Of a stretch of DNA of 6,641 nucleotides, positions 1 through 5,770 are shown piece after piece. The translations under genes and the position numbers were made by a program. Source of the DNA: Thermoleophilia bacterium (GTDB taxonomy: Bacteria > Actinomycetota > Thermoleophilia > Gaiellales > SKUG01); NCBI GenBank assembly GCA_020438525.1, contig JAGQUL010000346.1, positions 396 through 7,036 of the forward strand. The letters are read 5' to 3'. The notes under the pieces are model-generated. The model did no database searches. It was not told where the DNA came from and saw only the letters and a list, made by a program, of their open reading frames with translations. How positions within the stretch are numbered: the stretch's first letter is position 1; the number at the start of each line of letters is the position of its first letter.

Positions 1-851
1 AGGCCGACGCCCGCCATCGCGATCGTCGTCAGTGCGAGCGCTGCAGCGCGGATCGCGTCGTCGCTGCCGTGGGGAACCAGCCCGAGCGTCCGCAGCAGCA
101 CCGCACCGGCGAACAGCAGCACGAACGGCGGCACGCCGGCGCCGGGTCGTCGTCGCCCGCCCTCGTCGTGGGCACGTCGACCGGCCAGCACGAGCGTGAC
201 CGGCACGATTGCCAGCACGCGCACGAGCTTCACCACCACCGCCACGGCGAGCGCTGCCGCACCGTAGCCGGTGGCCGCCGCGACGACCGAGGACGTGTCG
301 TTGATCGCGGTTCCGGCCCAGATGCCGAACTCGCGCTGCGTGAGGTCGAGCGCGTGGCCGATCGGCACGAACGCGAGCACGGCAAGCACGTTGCACGCGA
401 ACACGGTCGAGATCGCGTAGCCGAGCTCGTCGTCGTCGGGGTCGAGCACCGCGCTCGCCGCAGCGATCGCGCTGGCGCCGCAGATGCCGGTCCCGATCGC
501 GATCAGCGTCGCCAGCCGAGTGGGGACGCGCATGATCCGCGCGAGCGCGATCCCGCCGACGACCACGACGAGCGACGTCACGACCAGCACGGGCAGCGAC
601 TCGACGCCGGCCCGAGCGACCGCACGGGCGCTCAGCAGCAGGCCGAGCAGCACCACCGCGGCCTGCAGCAGCGTGCGCGATGCAAGCTGGTAGCCGGGTG
701 CGCGCGACTCGGCGCGCAGCGGTGCGGCCAGCAGGATGCCGAGCACGATCGCGGCGATGGGCGCAGCGGCGATGTCGAACCACCACGTCACGCCGGCTGC
801 AAGGACCGCGACTGCCGCGGCGGCTGCGAGCCCGGGCAGCCGGGAGGTCAT
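1..851 (-). CDS. YeiH/UPF0324 family putative sulfate exporter, C-terminus cut by window edge
   Basis: This polytopic inner-membrane protein belongs to the YeiH/UPF0324 family, annotated as putative sulfate exporters; the true substrate is poorly established. The first 283 codons are present and the frame runs off the left edge; family members usually have about 330-350 residues, so roughly 50-70 are missing. I count about ten hydrophobic segments, for example near residues 6-22, 27-43, 58-76, 86-104 and 144-165. Two family signatures are visible: GTGICGASAI at 120-129 and GTAINDTSSV at 180-189. The start ATG (849-851) shares the sequence ATGA with the stop of the patatin-like gene, and I see no Shine-Dalgarno sequence before it, so translation is probably coupled to that gene. 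The family call is firm from the motifs; the transported ion is not. Confidence 0.9.
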   Translation of the reverse strand, partial: MTSRLPGLAAAAAVAVLAAGVTWWFDIAAAPIAAIVLGILLAAPLRAESRAPGYQLASRTLLQAAVVLLGLLLSARAVARAGVESLPVLVVTSLVVVVGGIALARIMRVPTRLATLIAIGTGICGASAIAAASAVLDPDDDELGYAISTVFACNVLAVLAFVPIGHALDLTQREFGIWAGTAINDTSSVVAAATGYGAAALAVAVVVKLVRVLAIVPVTLVLAGRRAHDEGGRRRPGAGVPPFVLLFAGAVLLRTLGLVPHGSDDAIRAAALALTTIAMAGVG

Positions 852-2104
852 CGGGCGGCGGGAAGCTGCGCGCCGCGCTCGAGGATGCGACGCCAGCGGG
901 TGGTCCCGCTCTCGCTCCGCGCCTCGTCCTCGGCGAGCGCCTCGATCACGCCGCGCCGGCTGATCTCCAGGCCGTGCCTGGCGCAGACGTCACGGTAGTT
1001 GTCGAAGTCGTTCGCGAGCTGCATGGTGACGCTCTCGAAGCCGTGGCGTGCGATCTGCACGCGCTGCGAGACGTTCATGATCTGCGTGCTGAACATCAGC
1101 TCGTCGTCGCGACTCGGCTCGATCAGGATGAAGTCCACGTCGGGATGCATCGTGCGCCAGTGGTCGAGGCTCTCGTGCATCGCGTTCCAGACCAGGCACT
1201 TGAGCATCTGCGATCCGACCATGTGGATGCCCATGTCGCTCACGCGACGCGGGCGAGCGCCCGAGTACGGGGCGAGGCGCTCGTTGCCGAGCGGCACGAT
1301 CGAGTTGATGATCACGACCAGCTTCGCGCCCTTCTCCACTGCGGTCTCGACGTTGGCGAAGCTGCGCAGGCCACCGTCGACGAACTCGCGACCGCGGATG
1401 TTGATGCCCTTGTAGACGAGCGGCAGCGCAGCGCTCGCCGCAGTGGCACGACTGATCGGCACGTCGTCCCAGCCCTCGTCGCCGAACACGACCGGCTCGA
1501 CGGTGTCGAGGTCGGTCGCGACGATGTAGAGCTCCTTCTGCAGCTCGCGGAAGTCATTGGTCCAGCCGTCGCGCTGGAGCTGGCGCTCGAGCATCTCGGC
1601 CATGCCCTCGAGCGAGTAGAACGCGCCGGGCGCGAGGTCGCTCAGCATCGCGAGCGTGTCGACGAGCGACAGGTGACGGAAGTTGAGCGCCACGTCCTTG
1701 GCGATGCGCGCACCGTTGAAGGGCAGACGCAGCGCGGAATCGACGAGCCCGCGCCAGTTCGGTCGAAGCAGCCGCTCGAGCTCGAGCGGCTCGTAGCCGG
1801 CGATGTCCTGCCCGTCGAGCATGGCCATCATGTCCTGCGGGCGTGCGCCGTTGGCGATCAGCGAGCCGATGAACGCGCCGCACGAGGTACCGACCACCAT
1901 GTCGAAGTCGTTGACGGTCGTGTTCACCCCGAGCAGGTCGAGCGCCCGCAGCGCGCCGATCTGGTACACGCCGCCGGTGAACCCGCCACCCGTGAGCACG
2001 AGCGCGGACTTGGAGCGCTCGGCCGGAGAGTCCTTGCCCTTCGTCGCGCGGCGACGATCGCGGCGACGACGGTCTCCTTCGCTGATGTCGACGATGTTCC
2101 CCAT
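848..2104 (-). CDS. Patatin-like phospholipase
   Basis: This is a 418-residue lipid acyl hydrolase of the patatin family, which uses a Ser-Asp dyad to cleave phospholipid or other acyl esters. The oxyanion-hole glycine motif GGGFTG is at residues 39-44, the nucleophile elbow GTSCG at 72-76 with Ser74, and the catalytic Asp243 in DGG. There is no signal peptide. Residues 11-24 are very rich in arginine and lysine, which could help binding to acidic membrane lipids (inference). I chose ATG 2104 because a GGGGGA Shine-Dalgarno lies 8 bases upstream; an in-frame ATG ten codons earlier (2134) has none. The C-terminal third (after about residue 290) is less conserved and looks helical. The stop overlaps the start of the YeiH-family transporter, so the two form a transcriptional unit. 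The natural substrate cannot be read from the sequence. Confidence 0.9.
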   Translation of the reverse strand: MGNIVDISEGDRRRRDRRRATKGKDSPAERSKSALVLTGGGFTGGVYQIGALRALDLLGVNTTVNDFDMVVGTSCGAFIGSLIANGARPQDMMAMLDGQDIAGYEPLELERLLRPNWRGLVDSALRLPFNGARIAKDVALNFRHLSLVDTLAMLSDLAPGAFYSLEGMAEMLERQLQRDGWTNDFRELQKELYIVATDLDTVEPVVFGDEGWDDVPISRATAASAALPLVYKGINIRGREFVDGGLRSFANVETAVEKGAKLVVIINSIVPLGNERLAPYSGARPRRVSDMGIHMVGSQMLKCLVWNAMHESLDHWRTMHPDVDFILIEPSRDDELMFSTQIMNVSQRVQIARHGFESVTMQLANDFDNYRDVCARHGLEISRRGVIEALAEDEARSESGTTRWRRILERGAQLPAAR

Positions 2105-2112
2105 TGGTGCGG

Positions 2113-2118
2113 TCCCCC
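2113..2118 (-). promoter_or_regulatory. Ribosome binding site that decides the patatin start
   Basis: GGGGGA on the minus strand ends 8 bases before ATG 2104. The alternative in-frame ATG at 2134 lacks any purine-rich stretch upstream, so this site favours the shorter 418-residue product. Confidence 0.55.
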
Positions 2119-2205
2119 GGGCTCGTGCCTGCATGCTGCATCGGCACGTTGCGCACCACAGTTTATGCCCCCTGTACGACGATCCATGCGTGGGAGCAGG
2201 TGCGA

Positions 2206-2217
2206 ATCGACGTCGAT
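2206..2217. repeat. Perfect 12-base palindrome ATCGACGTCGAT
   Basis: ATCGACGTCGAT is fully self-complementary and lies about 39 bases upstream, on the minus strand, of the possible -10 box of the patatin gene. It could be an operator, or a chance palindrome in a sequence rich in CG and TCGA words. Confidence 0.4.
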
Positions 2218-2255
2218 CCTTCGCCAGGCGACGCGCGGGACCGTCGGCCGCCGCG

Positions 2256-3371
2256 TCAGATTCGGCGTGCGCGCGACATCGAGTACTCGCCGAGCGAGGT
2301 CACCTTGACCACGTCGCCCGTGTGCGGGGCGTGCACGAAGCTGCCGCCACCGACGTAGATGCCGACGTGGCCGATGCTCGAGCTGAACACCAGGTCGCCG
2401 ACCTGCAGCTGATCCAGCGGCACCTCGACGCCCATGTTGATGAGCGAGTAGGTCGAGTGCGGCAGGCCGGAGCGGCCCACCTGCGCGAACGCCCACACGA
2501 CCAGACCGGAGCAGTCGAAGCTGTTCGGTCCGGCGGCCGCCCAGACGTAGGGCGAGCCGAGCTTGCCCATCGCGGCGTTGGCCGCGGCGGCGGCGGTGCT
2601 GCTGCCGGGCGGCAGCGGGATCGACACGCCGGAGGACGACGACGATGACGACGAGCTGTCCGAGCTCGGCGCTGCGGCTGCTGCCGACCGTGCCTTGCTG
2701 GCGCTGCGGCGTGCCGCGGCCCGTGCACGGGCCTCCGCCGCACGACGCTGCGCCTCCATGATCCTGCGGATGTCGGCGTTGACGGAGTCGAGCTTCGCCT
2801 GTCGCTGGTCGAGCAGCGACTGCATCTTCTCCTTGTCGCGCTTCGCGCGGCGCGTGGCGGCGGCCTGCCGCGCCTTCGCGGTGCGCAGTACGCGCTCCTT
2901 CTTCTCGACGCGCGCGTTGAGCACCTCGATCCGATCGAGCACGTTCGCGTCCTGGTCGCCGACGCGGCGCACGGTCTCGAGGCGGTCGAAGAAGTCGGTG
3001 AACGATCCCGCGCTGGCGAGGTCGGCGATGCTGGAGCCGGTTCCGCCGGTCCGGTAGATCGTCTCGGCGCGCAGCGCGAGCCGGCGCTTGGCGACCTGCA
3101 GGTCCTTGCGGGTGGCGACCACGACGCGGTGCGCCTCGTCGACGTCCTTCTGGATCTGCTCGAGCTCGTACATCGCGCCGCGGTAGCGCTCCTGCAGCTC
3201 GTCGTACTTCGTCTCGAGCTTGCTGACCTCGGCGTCGAGCCTGCGTGCCTGGGCCTGCTTCGAGGCAAGCGTCGCCCCCGGAGCCGAGGTCGGCACCGAC
3301 GCGAGGGTCACGAACGCGGCGGTCGAAAGCACGACTGCGGCGACGAGGAACGATCGCAGGATCGGTCGCAT
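2256..3371 (-). CDS. Secreted NlpC/P60 peptidoglycan endopeptidase with coiled coil (CwlO/RipC-like)
   Basis: This 371-residue exported wall hydrolase would cut stem peptides of peptidoglycan. A signal peptide (MRP-IL-R followed by a hydrophobic stretch, residues 1 to about 32) precedes a long charged coiled coil (about 36-225), broken near 103-135 by the IYRTGG...DFFDRL segment typical of CwlO/PcsB/RipC proteins. A serine-rich linker (about 236-249) leads to the NlpC/P60 domain (about 260-371). The catalytic Cys287 is in FDCSG, His335 in GHVGIY and the third polar residue is His347 in FVHAP. In relatives the coiled coil interacts with FtsEX, which controls activity; that is only inferred here. 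I prefer ATG 3371, which places the signal peptide at the N-terminus, over GTG 3416, which would add 15 residues. No Shine-Dalgarno is visible at either. The catalytic domain closely matches the partial gene at 6221-6641. Confidence 0.92.
   Translation of the reverse strand: MRPILRSFLVAAVVLSTAAFVTLASVPTSAPGATLASKQAQARRLDAEVSKLETKYDELQERYRGAMYELEQIQKDVDEAHRVVVATRKDLQVAKRRLALRAETIYRTGGTGSSIADLASAGSFTDFFDRLETVRRVGDQDANVLDRIEVLNARVEKKERVLRTAKARQAAATRRAKRDKEKMQSLLDQRQAKLDSVNADIRRIMEAQRRAAEARARAAARRSASKARSAAAAAPSSDSSSSSSSSSGVSIPLPPGSSTAAAAANAAMGKLGSPYVWAAAGPNSFDCSGLVVWAFAQVGRSGLPHSTYSLINMGVEVPLDQLQVGDLVFSSSIGHVGIYVGGGSFVHAPHTGDVVKVTSLGEYSMSRARRI
2636..2664 (-). repeat. Serine-codon repeat in the NlpC/P60 linker
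   Basis: A run of serine codons, mostly TCG/TCA/TCC, encodes nine consecutive serines in the linker between coiled coil and catalytic domain. The trinucleotide repetition could allow length change by slippage. The paralogue at the right edge has a similar poly-Ser linker built mostly from AGC codons, so the linker composition is kept although the codons differ. Confidence 0.6.
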
Positions 3372-3378
3372 GCCGGGG

Positions 3379-3384
3379 ATGGTA
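3379..3384 (-). promoter_or_regulatory. Possible -10 box (TACCAT) for leaderless NlpC/P60 transcript
   Basis: On the minus strand TACCAT fits the actinobacterial -10 pattern TANNNT and ends 7 bases before ATG 3371, which would put the transcription start at or next to the start codon. The absence of a Shine-Dalgarno before this ATG agrees with a leaderless message. No clear -35 box is seen. Confidence 0.35.
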
Positions 3385-3424
3385 GCGATTTCGTACCGAT
3401 GCGCGCGTAGGTTCACGCAGATAT

Positions 3425-3442
3425 GCGGCCCTGTGGGGCCGC
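3425..3442. repeat. Perfect inverted repeat between divergent genes
   Basis: GCGGCCC-TGTG-GGGCCGC forms a perfect 7-bp stem with a 4-base loop. It lies in the 95-base divergent region, 24 bases before the DUF3147 start and 53 bases before the NlpC/P60 ATG. It could be an operator, or a hairpin in the 5' leader of the DUF3147 message. There is no T-run, so a terminator role is unlikely. Confidence 0.5.
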
Positions 3443-3455
3443 CGAGCGACGTGTC

Positions 3456-3459
3456 AGGA
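3456..3459 (+). promoter_or_regulatory. Ribosome binding site of the DUF3147 gene
   Basis: AGGA lies 7 bases before ATG 3467 and supports this start. The overlapping hexamer CAGGAT also resembles a -10 box, but AGGA as a ribosome binding site is the simpler reading. Confidence 0.55.
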
Positions 3460-3466
3460 TGGCCGC

Positions 3467-3814
3467 ATGCTCGAGTACGCGCTCAAGGGAACGGTTGCCG
3501 GAATCCTCGTCGCGGCGGCGCTGTGGGCGCAGGATCGGTCCACGGCGCTGGCCGCGATCCTCGTGTCGCTGCCGCTCACGTCGATCGTCGCGCTCGTGGC
3601 CCTGTGGATGGAGACCGGCAGCCGGGACGAGGTGAGCCAGCTCAGCTGGGCGATCCTGGTCGTCGTCGCCCCGAGCGTGGTGCTGTTCCTGGCGCTGCCG
3701 CTGCTGCTGCGCACCGGGCTCGGCTTCTGGATCGCGATGCCGCTCGCCTGCATCACGATGGCAGCCGCCTACTGGGCCTACGCCCGGGTGCTCGCGCGCT
3801 TCGGGGTCGGATAG
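3467..3814 (+). CDS. DUF3147 family small membrane protein
   Basis: This 115-residue integral membrane protein is of unknown function. It has four hydrophobic segments, near residues 5-20, 27-47, 58-81 and 85-109. The SLPLTS motif after the second helix starts (34-39), the LSW motif (59-61) and GFW (86-88) before the fourth helix are what I recognise from the DUF3147 family; no biochemical role is established for it. It is the only plus-strand gene here, divergent from the NlpC/P60 gene and convergent with uppP, with 15 bases between the two stop codons. The length is normal for the family. It is probably a single-gene transcript. Confidence 0.85.
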   Translation: MLEYALKGTVAGILVAAALWAQDRSTALAAILVSLPLTSIVALVALWMETGSRDEVSQLSWAILVVVAPSVVLFLALPLLLRTGLGFWIAMPLACITMAAAYWAYARVLARFGVG

Positions 3815-3829
3815 TCGCGCGCCCGCGGA

Positions 3830-4624
3830 TCAGGCGAGGAACAGCAGGATCAGCACGCCGACCACGACGCGGTAGGCGGTGAACACGGTCATGCCGTGCT
3901 TGCCGAGGTAGTCGAGCAGGAACGCGATCGCCGCCCAGCCGCTGATGAACGCCACGATCGTGGCGACGATGGTGGGCCCGATCTCGACGCCGTGGCCGAC
4001 GTCCTTGAGCGAGTAGGTGCCGCTCAGCACCACCGCGGGGATCGAGAGCAGGAACGAGTAGCGGGCAGCTGCCTGGCGCTCGAAGCCGAGGATCCGACCC
4101 ATCGTGATCGTGGAGCCGGAGCGAGACACGCCGGGGATCAGCGCGAGCGACTGGGCGAACCCGACGAGCACGCCGCGGGTCACGGTGATGTCCTCGACCT
4201 TGCGTCGCTGCGGACCGAGCCGATCGGCCGCCTCCATCACGAGGCCGAAGATGATGAGCGCCGCCGCGGTGAGCTTGATGTTGCGTGCGCTCGTCTCGAT
4301 CTGGTCGCTGAAGAGCAGGCCGAAGATCGAGATCGGCACGGTGCCGATCGCGACCATCGTGAACAGTCGCATCTCGACCGTGTCGCGCCTGGACTTGTCG
4401 CGGATCCCGGCCCACGCGCCCGCGAAGATCTTCGCGAGATCGTGACGGAAGTAGCCGAGCACGGCCGCCATGGTTCCGAGCTGGATGATCGCGGTGAACG
4501 ACGCACCGGGATCGTCCCAGCCGAACACGTCGGGGACGATCAGCAGGTGCCCGCTGCTGGAGATCGGCAGGAACTCGGTGAGGCCCTGCACGAGCCCCAG
4601 CACGACGGCTTCGACCCAGCCCAT
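3830..4624 (-). CDS. uppP: Undecaprenyl-diphosphatase UppP (BacA)
   Basis: UppP removes a phosphate from undecaprenyl pyrophosphate to regenerate the lipid carrier used for peptidoglycan and other wall polymers; overexpression is known to give bacitracin resistance. The 264-residue length is typical. The N-terminal (E/Q)xxxE motif is QGLTE at 13-17, followed by the SSSGH segment with His26, and the second signature PGVSRSGST at 164-172 contains the essential Arg168. About eight membrane segments are visible. It follows the lipoprotein gene by a single base (TGA-c-ATG), with a GAGGA Shine-Dalgarno inside the end of that gene, so the two are very probably co-transcribed and translationally coupled. 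Its stop faces the stop of the DUF3147 gene. The call is firm. Confidence 0.97.
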   Translation of the reverse strand: MGWVEAVVLGLVQGLTEFLPISSSGHLLIVPDVFGWDDPGASFTAIIQLGTMAAVLGYFRHDLAKIFAGAWAGIRDKSRRDTVEMRLFTMVAIGTVPISIFGLLFSDQIETSARNIKLTAAALIIFGLVMEAADRLGPQRRKVEDITVTRGVLVGFAQSLALIPGVSRSGSTITMGRILGFERQAAARYSFLLSIPAVVLSGTYSLKDVGHGVEIGPTIVATIVAFISGWAAIAFLLDYLGKHGMTVFTAYRVVVGVLILLFLA

Positions 4625-4625
4625 G

Positions 4626-5174
4626 TCAGGCGTCCTCGTAGGCGACGCCCACGTCGGGCGCCTTGGGGTCGTAGTAGATCTTCACCGGCGACTGCTCGGC
4701 CTTGTGGTCCTTCAGGTGTGCCGTGTCGAACGCGCCGTCGTCGGCACCGGAGATGTCGAAGGTGCGGGTGCCGTCGGGGCCGTCGATCGTGATCGAGGAG
4801 TCGGAGACCTTCTCGACGGTACCCGCGTAGCTCTCGAGGTCGTCGCCGATCCTGGGGGCTGGCACGACCGCGGCGGCGACGGTCTCGCCGGGACGGTAGC
4901 TCACGCGCGCGGGCGCGCCCGTGACCTCGATCGCCTTGACCTGCCCGACCTGCACCTCCGGGCCGAGCGTGAAGGTGATGTCGTCGCTGCCGTCGATCGG
5001 GGTGAGCACGAACCCGTCGCCCTGCACCACGACGATCCCGTCGACGTGGGTCAGCGAGCCGGCGCCGGAACCGCTCGAGTCGGACGAGCCGGAGCTGTCG
5101 CTGCCGCCACATCCGGCGATCAGCAGTGCGGCGGCGAGCATGCCTGCGACGAGGCGTAGCGAGAGAAGGCGCAT
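4626..5174 (-). CDS. Putative lipoprotein with two repeated beta-rich units, upstream of uppP
   Basis: This 182-residue lipoprotein is of unknown function. It has a type II signal peptide with lipobox IAGC (residues 19-22, lipidated Cys22), then a Gly/Ser-rich tether to about residue 40. The rest looks beta-rich and seems to contain two related units, about 43-95 and 115-170: each starts with a DG/AG-x-V strand, passes a short DG turn and ends in a V-x-Y-x-P strand (VSYRP, then VKIYYDP). Such small tandem beta units recall the OB-like DUF5666 domain, but I cannot confirm this. The start ATG 5174 puts the signal peptide in place; upstream lies TAGGAT, readable as AGGA ribosome site or as a -10 box. 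The uppP gene follows after one base, suggesting an envelope role. The real function is unknown. Confidence 0.8.
   Translation of the reverse strand: MRLLSLRLVAGMLAAALLIAGCGGSDSSGSSDSSGSGAGSLTHVDGIVVVQGDGFVLTPIDGSDDITFTLGPEVQVGQVKAIEVTGAPARVSYRPGETVAAAVVPAPRIGDDLESYAGTVEKVSDSSITIDGPDGTRTFDISGADDGAFDTAHLKDHKAEQSPVKIYYDPKAPDVGVAYEDA
4633..4637 (-). promoter_or_regulatory. Ribosome binding site of uppP inside the upstream lipoprotein gene
   Basis: GAGGA on the minus strand lies 8 bases before the uppP ATG and within the last codons (Glu-Asp) of the lipoprotein gene. It fixes the uppP start and links translation of the two genes. Confidence 0.7.
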
Positions 5175-5181
5175 GGGCGCG

Positions 5182-5187
5182 ATCCTA
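5182..5187 (-). promoter_or_regulatory. TAGGAT: -10 box of a leaderless transcript or ribosome binding site
   Basis: On the minus strand TAGGAT ends 7 bases before ATG 5174. It fits TANNNT at the distance expected of a leaderless promoter, while its inner AGGA could equally be a Shine-Dalgarno with 8-base spacing. The sequence cannot decide between the two. Confidence 0.35.
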
Positions 5188-5196
5188 GAGCATCGA

Positions 5197-5215
5197 CCTG
5201 TCCCGCCCCTGTCCC
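5197..5215. repeat. Direct repeat GGGACAGG, 11-base period, upstream of lipoprotein-uppP unit
   Basis: GGGACAGG occurs twice on the minus strand (5208-5215 and 5197-5204) separated by GGC, so the copies are 11 bases apart, about one helical turn. They lie 22-41 bases upstream of the lipoprotein ATG. Tandem half-sites at this spacing are typical of OmpR-type response regulator sites, so this may be an operator for the lipoprotein-uppP unit (inference). Confidence 0.4.
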
Positions 5216-5235
5216 GATCGGCGACGACGGATCGG
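5214..5235. terminator. Inverted repeat after the membrane-protein gene, weak terminator candidate
   Basis: CCGATC and GATCGG form a 6-bp stem with a 10-base loop directly after the TAG stop of the 177-residue protein gene. No T-run follows, so intrinsic termination would be weak. The element also borders the direct repeat above and may instead be part of a regulatory site. Confidence 0.3.
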
Positions 5236-5236
5236 C

Positions 5237-5770
5237 CTACCTGAGCAGCGGCGCGTCTTCCATGTACACGACCGAGTCCTTGCCGTCGATCGGGAGCGTG
5301 TACACGCGGATCGGCTGGCCGAGCGCGGCATGGGTCTGCGCGTGTGCGATGTCGATGTACGGCCGATCGGGCTCGCGCACGTGCAGCGTGACGGTCTTGC
5401 CGAGCTTGCCGTCGACGATCTCGCGCATCGTGAACCCGCCGGAGTCGGTCTTCTGTACCAGCCCGTCCTGCTGCTTCGCGCCTGCGGGCGGACAGTCCTT
5501 CGGCCGGGTGTGCTGCGCCCGCGCCTTGCCTTCCTTGGTGAAGTCGCGGCTCGCCGGATCGATGATGCAGGCGCGCACGTCGCTGCCCACGGCAGTCGAG
5601 CTGCCGCCGCCGAGCAGCAGCGCCCCCAGCACGCCGATCGAGGCGAACGCCGCCACGACCGCGACGCCCGCGGCGACCTTCCAGCCGCGTCCGCCGCCGC
5701 TGCCGCCGTCGCCTGTCGGCGAGTTGGCGCGTGCGTGGTCGTCGTCGTGTCCTGGCTGCTGATCGGTCAT
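5237..5770 (-). CDS. Unrecognised single-pass membrane-anchored protein
   Basis: I do not recognise this 177-residue protein. A hydrophilic, Gly/Asp/His-rich N-terminus (1-29) precedes one strong membrane segment (about 31-53) and an extracytoplasmic domain (about 60-177), if the short N-terminus stays inside. That domain has two cysteines, Cys68 (ACII) and Cys93 (KDCPP), which could form a disulphide. It also contains a notable DIAHAQTHAALG stretch (140-151) with His143 and His147, followed by PIRVYTLP; together with His130 these could bind metal, but this is speculation. The start ATG 5770 overlaps the stop of the cupredoxin-like gene as ATGA with no good ribosome site, so translation is probably coupled to it and the two proteins may act together outside the membrane. 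Confidence 0.75.
   Translation of the reverse strand: MTDQQPGHDDDHARANSPTGDGGSGGGRGWKVAAGVAVVAAFASIGVLGALLLGGGSSTAVGSDVRACIIDPASRDFTKEGKARAQHTRPKDCPPAGAKQQDGLVQKTDSGGFTMREIVDGKLGKTVTLHVREPDRPYIDIAHAQTHAALGQPIRVYTLPIDGKDSVVYMEDAPLLR

Larger units (their letters stand above)
2105..2255. other. Intergenic region between NlpC/P60 gene and patatin gene, weak promoter candidate
   Basis: These 151 bases hold no credible gene. On the minus strand the AT-richest spot is CATAAA at 2162-2167, a possible -10 box 57 bases before the patatin ATG, but I find no convincing -35 box 16-18 bases further up. A perfect 12-base palindrome lies at 2206-2217. Just after the NlpC/P60 stop there is only a weak hairpin (CGACG/CGTCG, 8-base loop) without a T-run, so no clear terminator is present and read-through into the patatin gene is possible. 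Confidence 0.35.

Noticed and set aside
69..998. Plus-strand open frame of 309 codons at the left end
   Set aside because: The protein is rich in Arg, His, Gln and Asp without a recognisable domain, while the minus strand encodes an evident YeiH-family transporter over the same bases.
680..2308. Long plus-strand open frame (542 codons) opposite the patatin gene
   Set aside because: It mirrors the patatin gene and neighbouring sequence, has the Arg/Ala/His-rich composition of an antisense frame in high-GC DNA, and shows no domain; the minus strand carries clear catalytic motifs.
3372..3416. GTG 3416 as start of the complete NlpC/P60 gene
   Set aside because: It would put 15 polar residues ahead of the signal peptide and has no ribosome site; ATG 3371 gives a standard export signal.
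3815..3829. Bidirectional terminator between DUF3147 and uppP
   Set aside because: The 15-base gap is GC-rich without a convincing stem or T-run; any terminator would have to overlap the coding ends.
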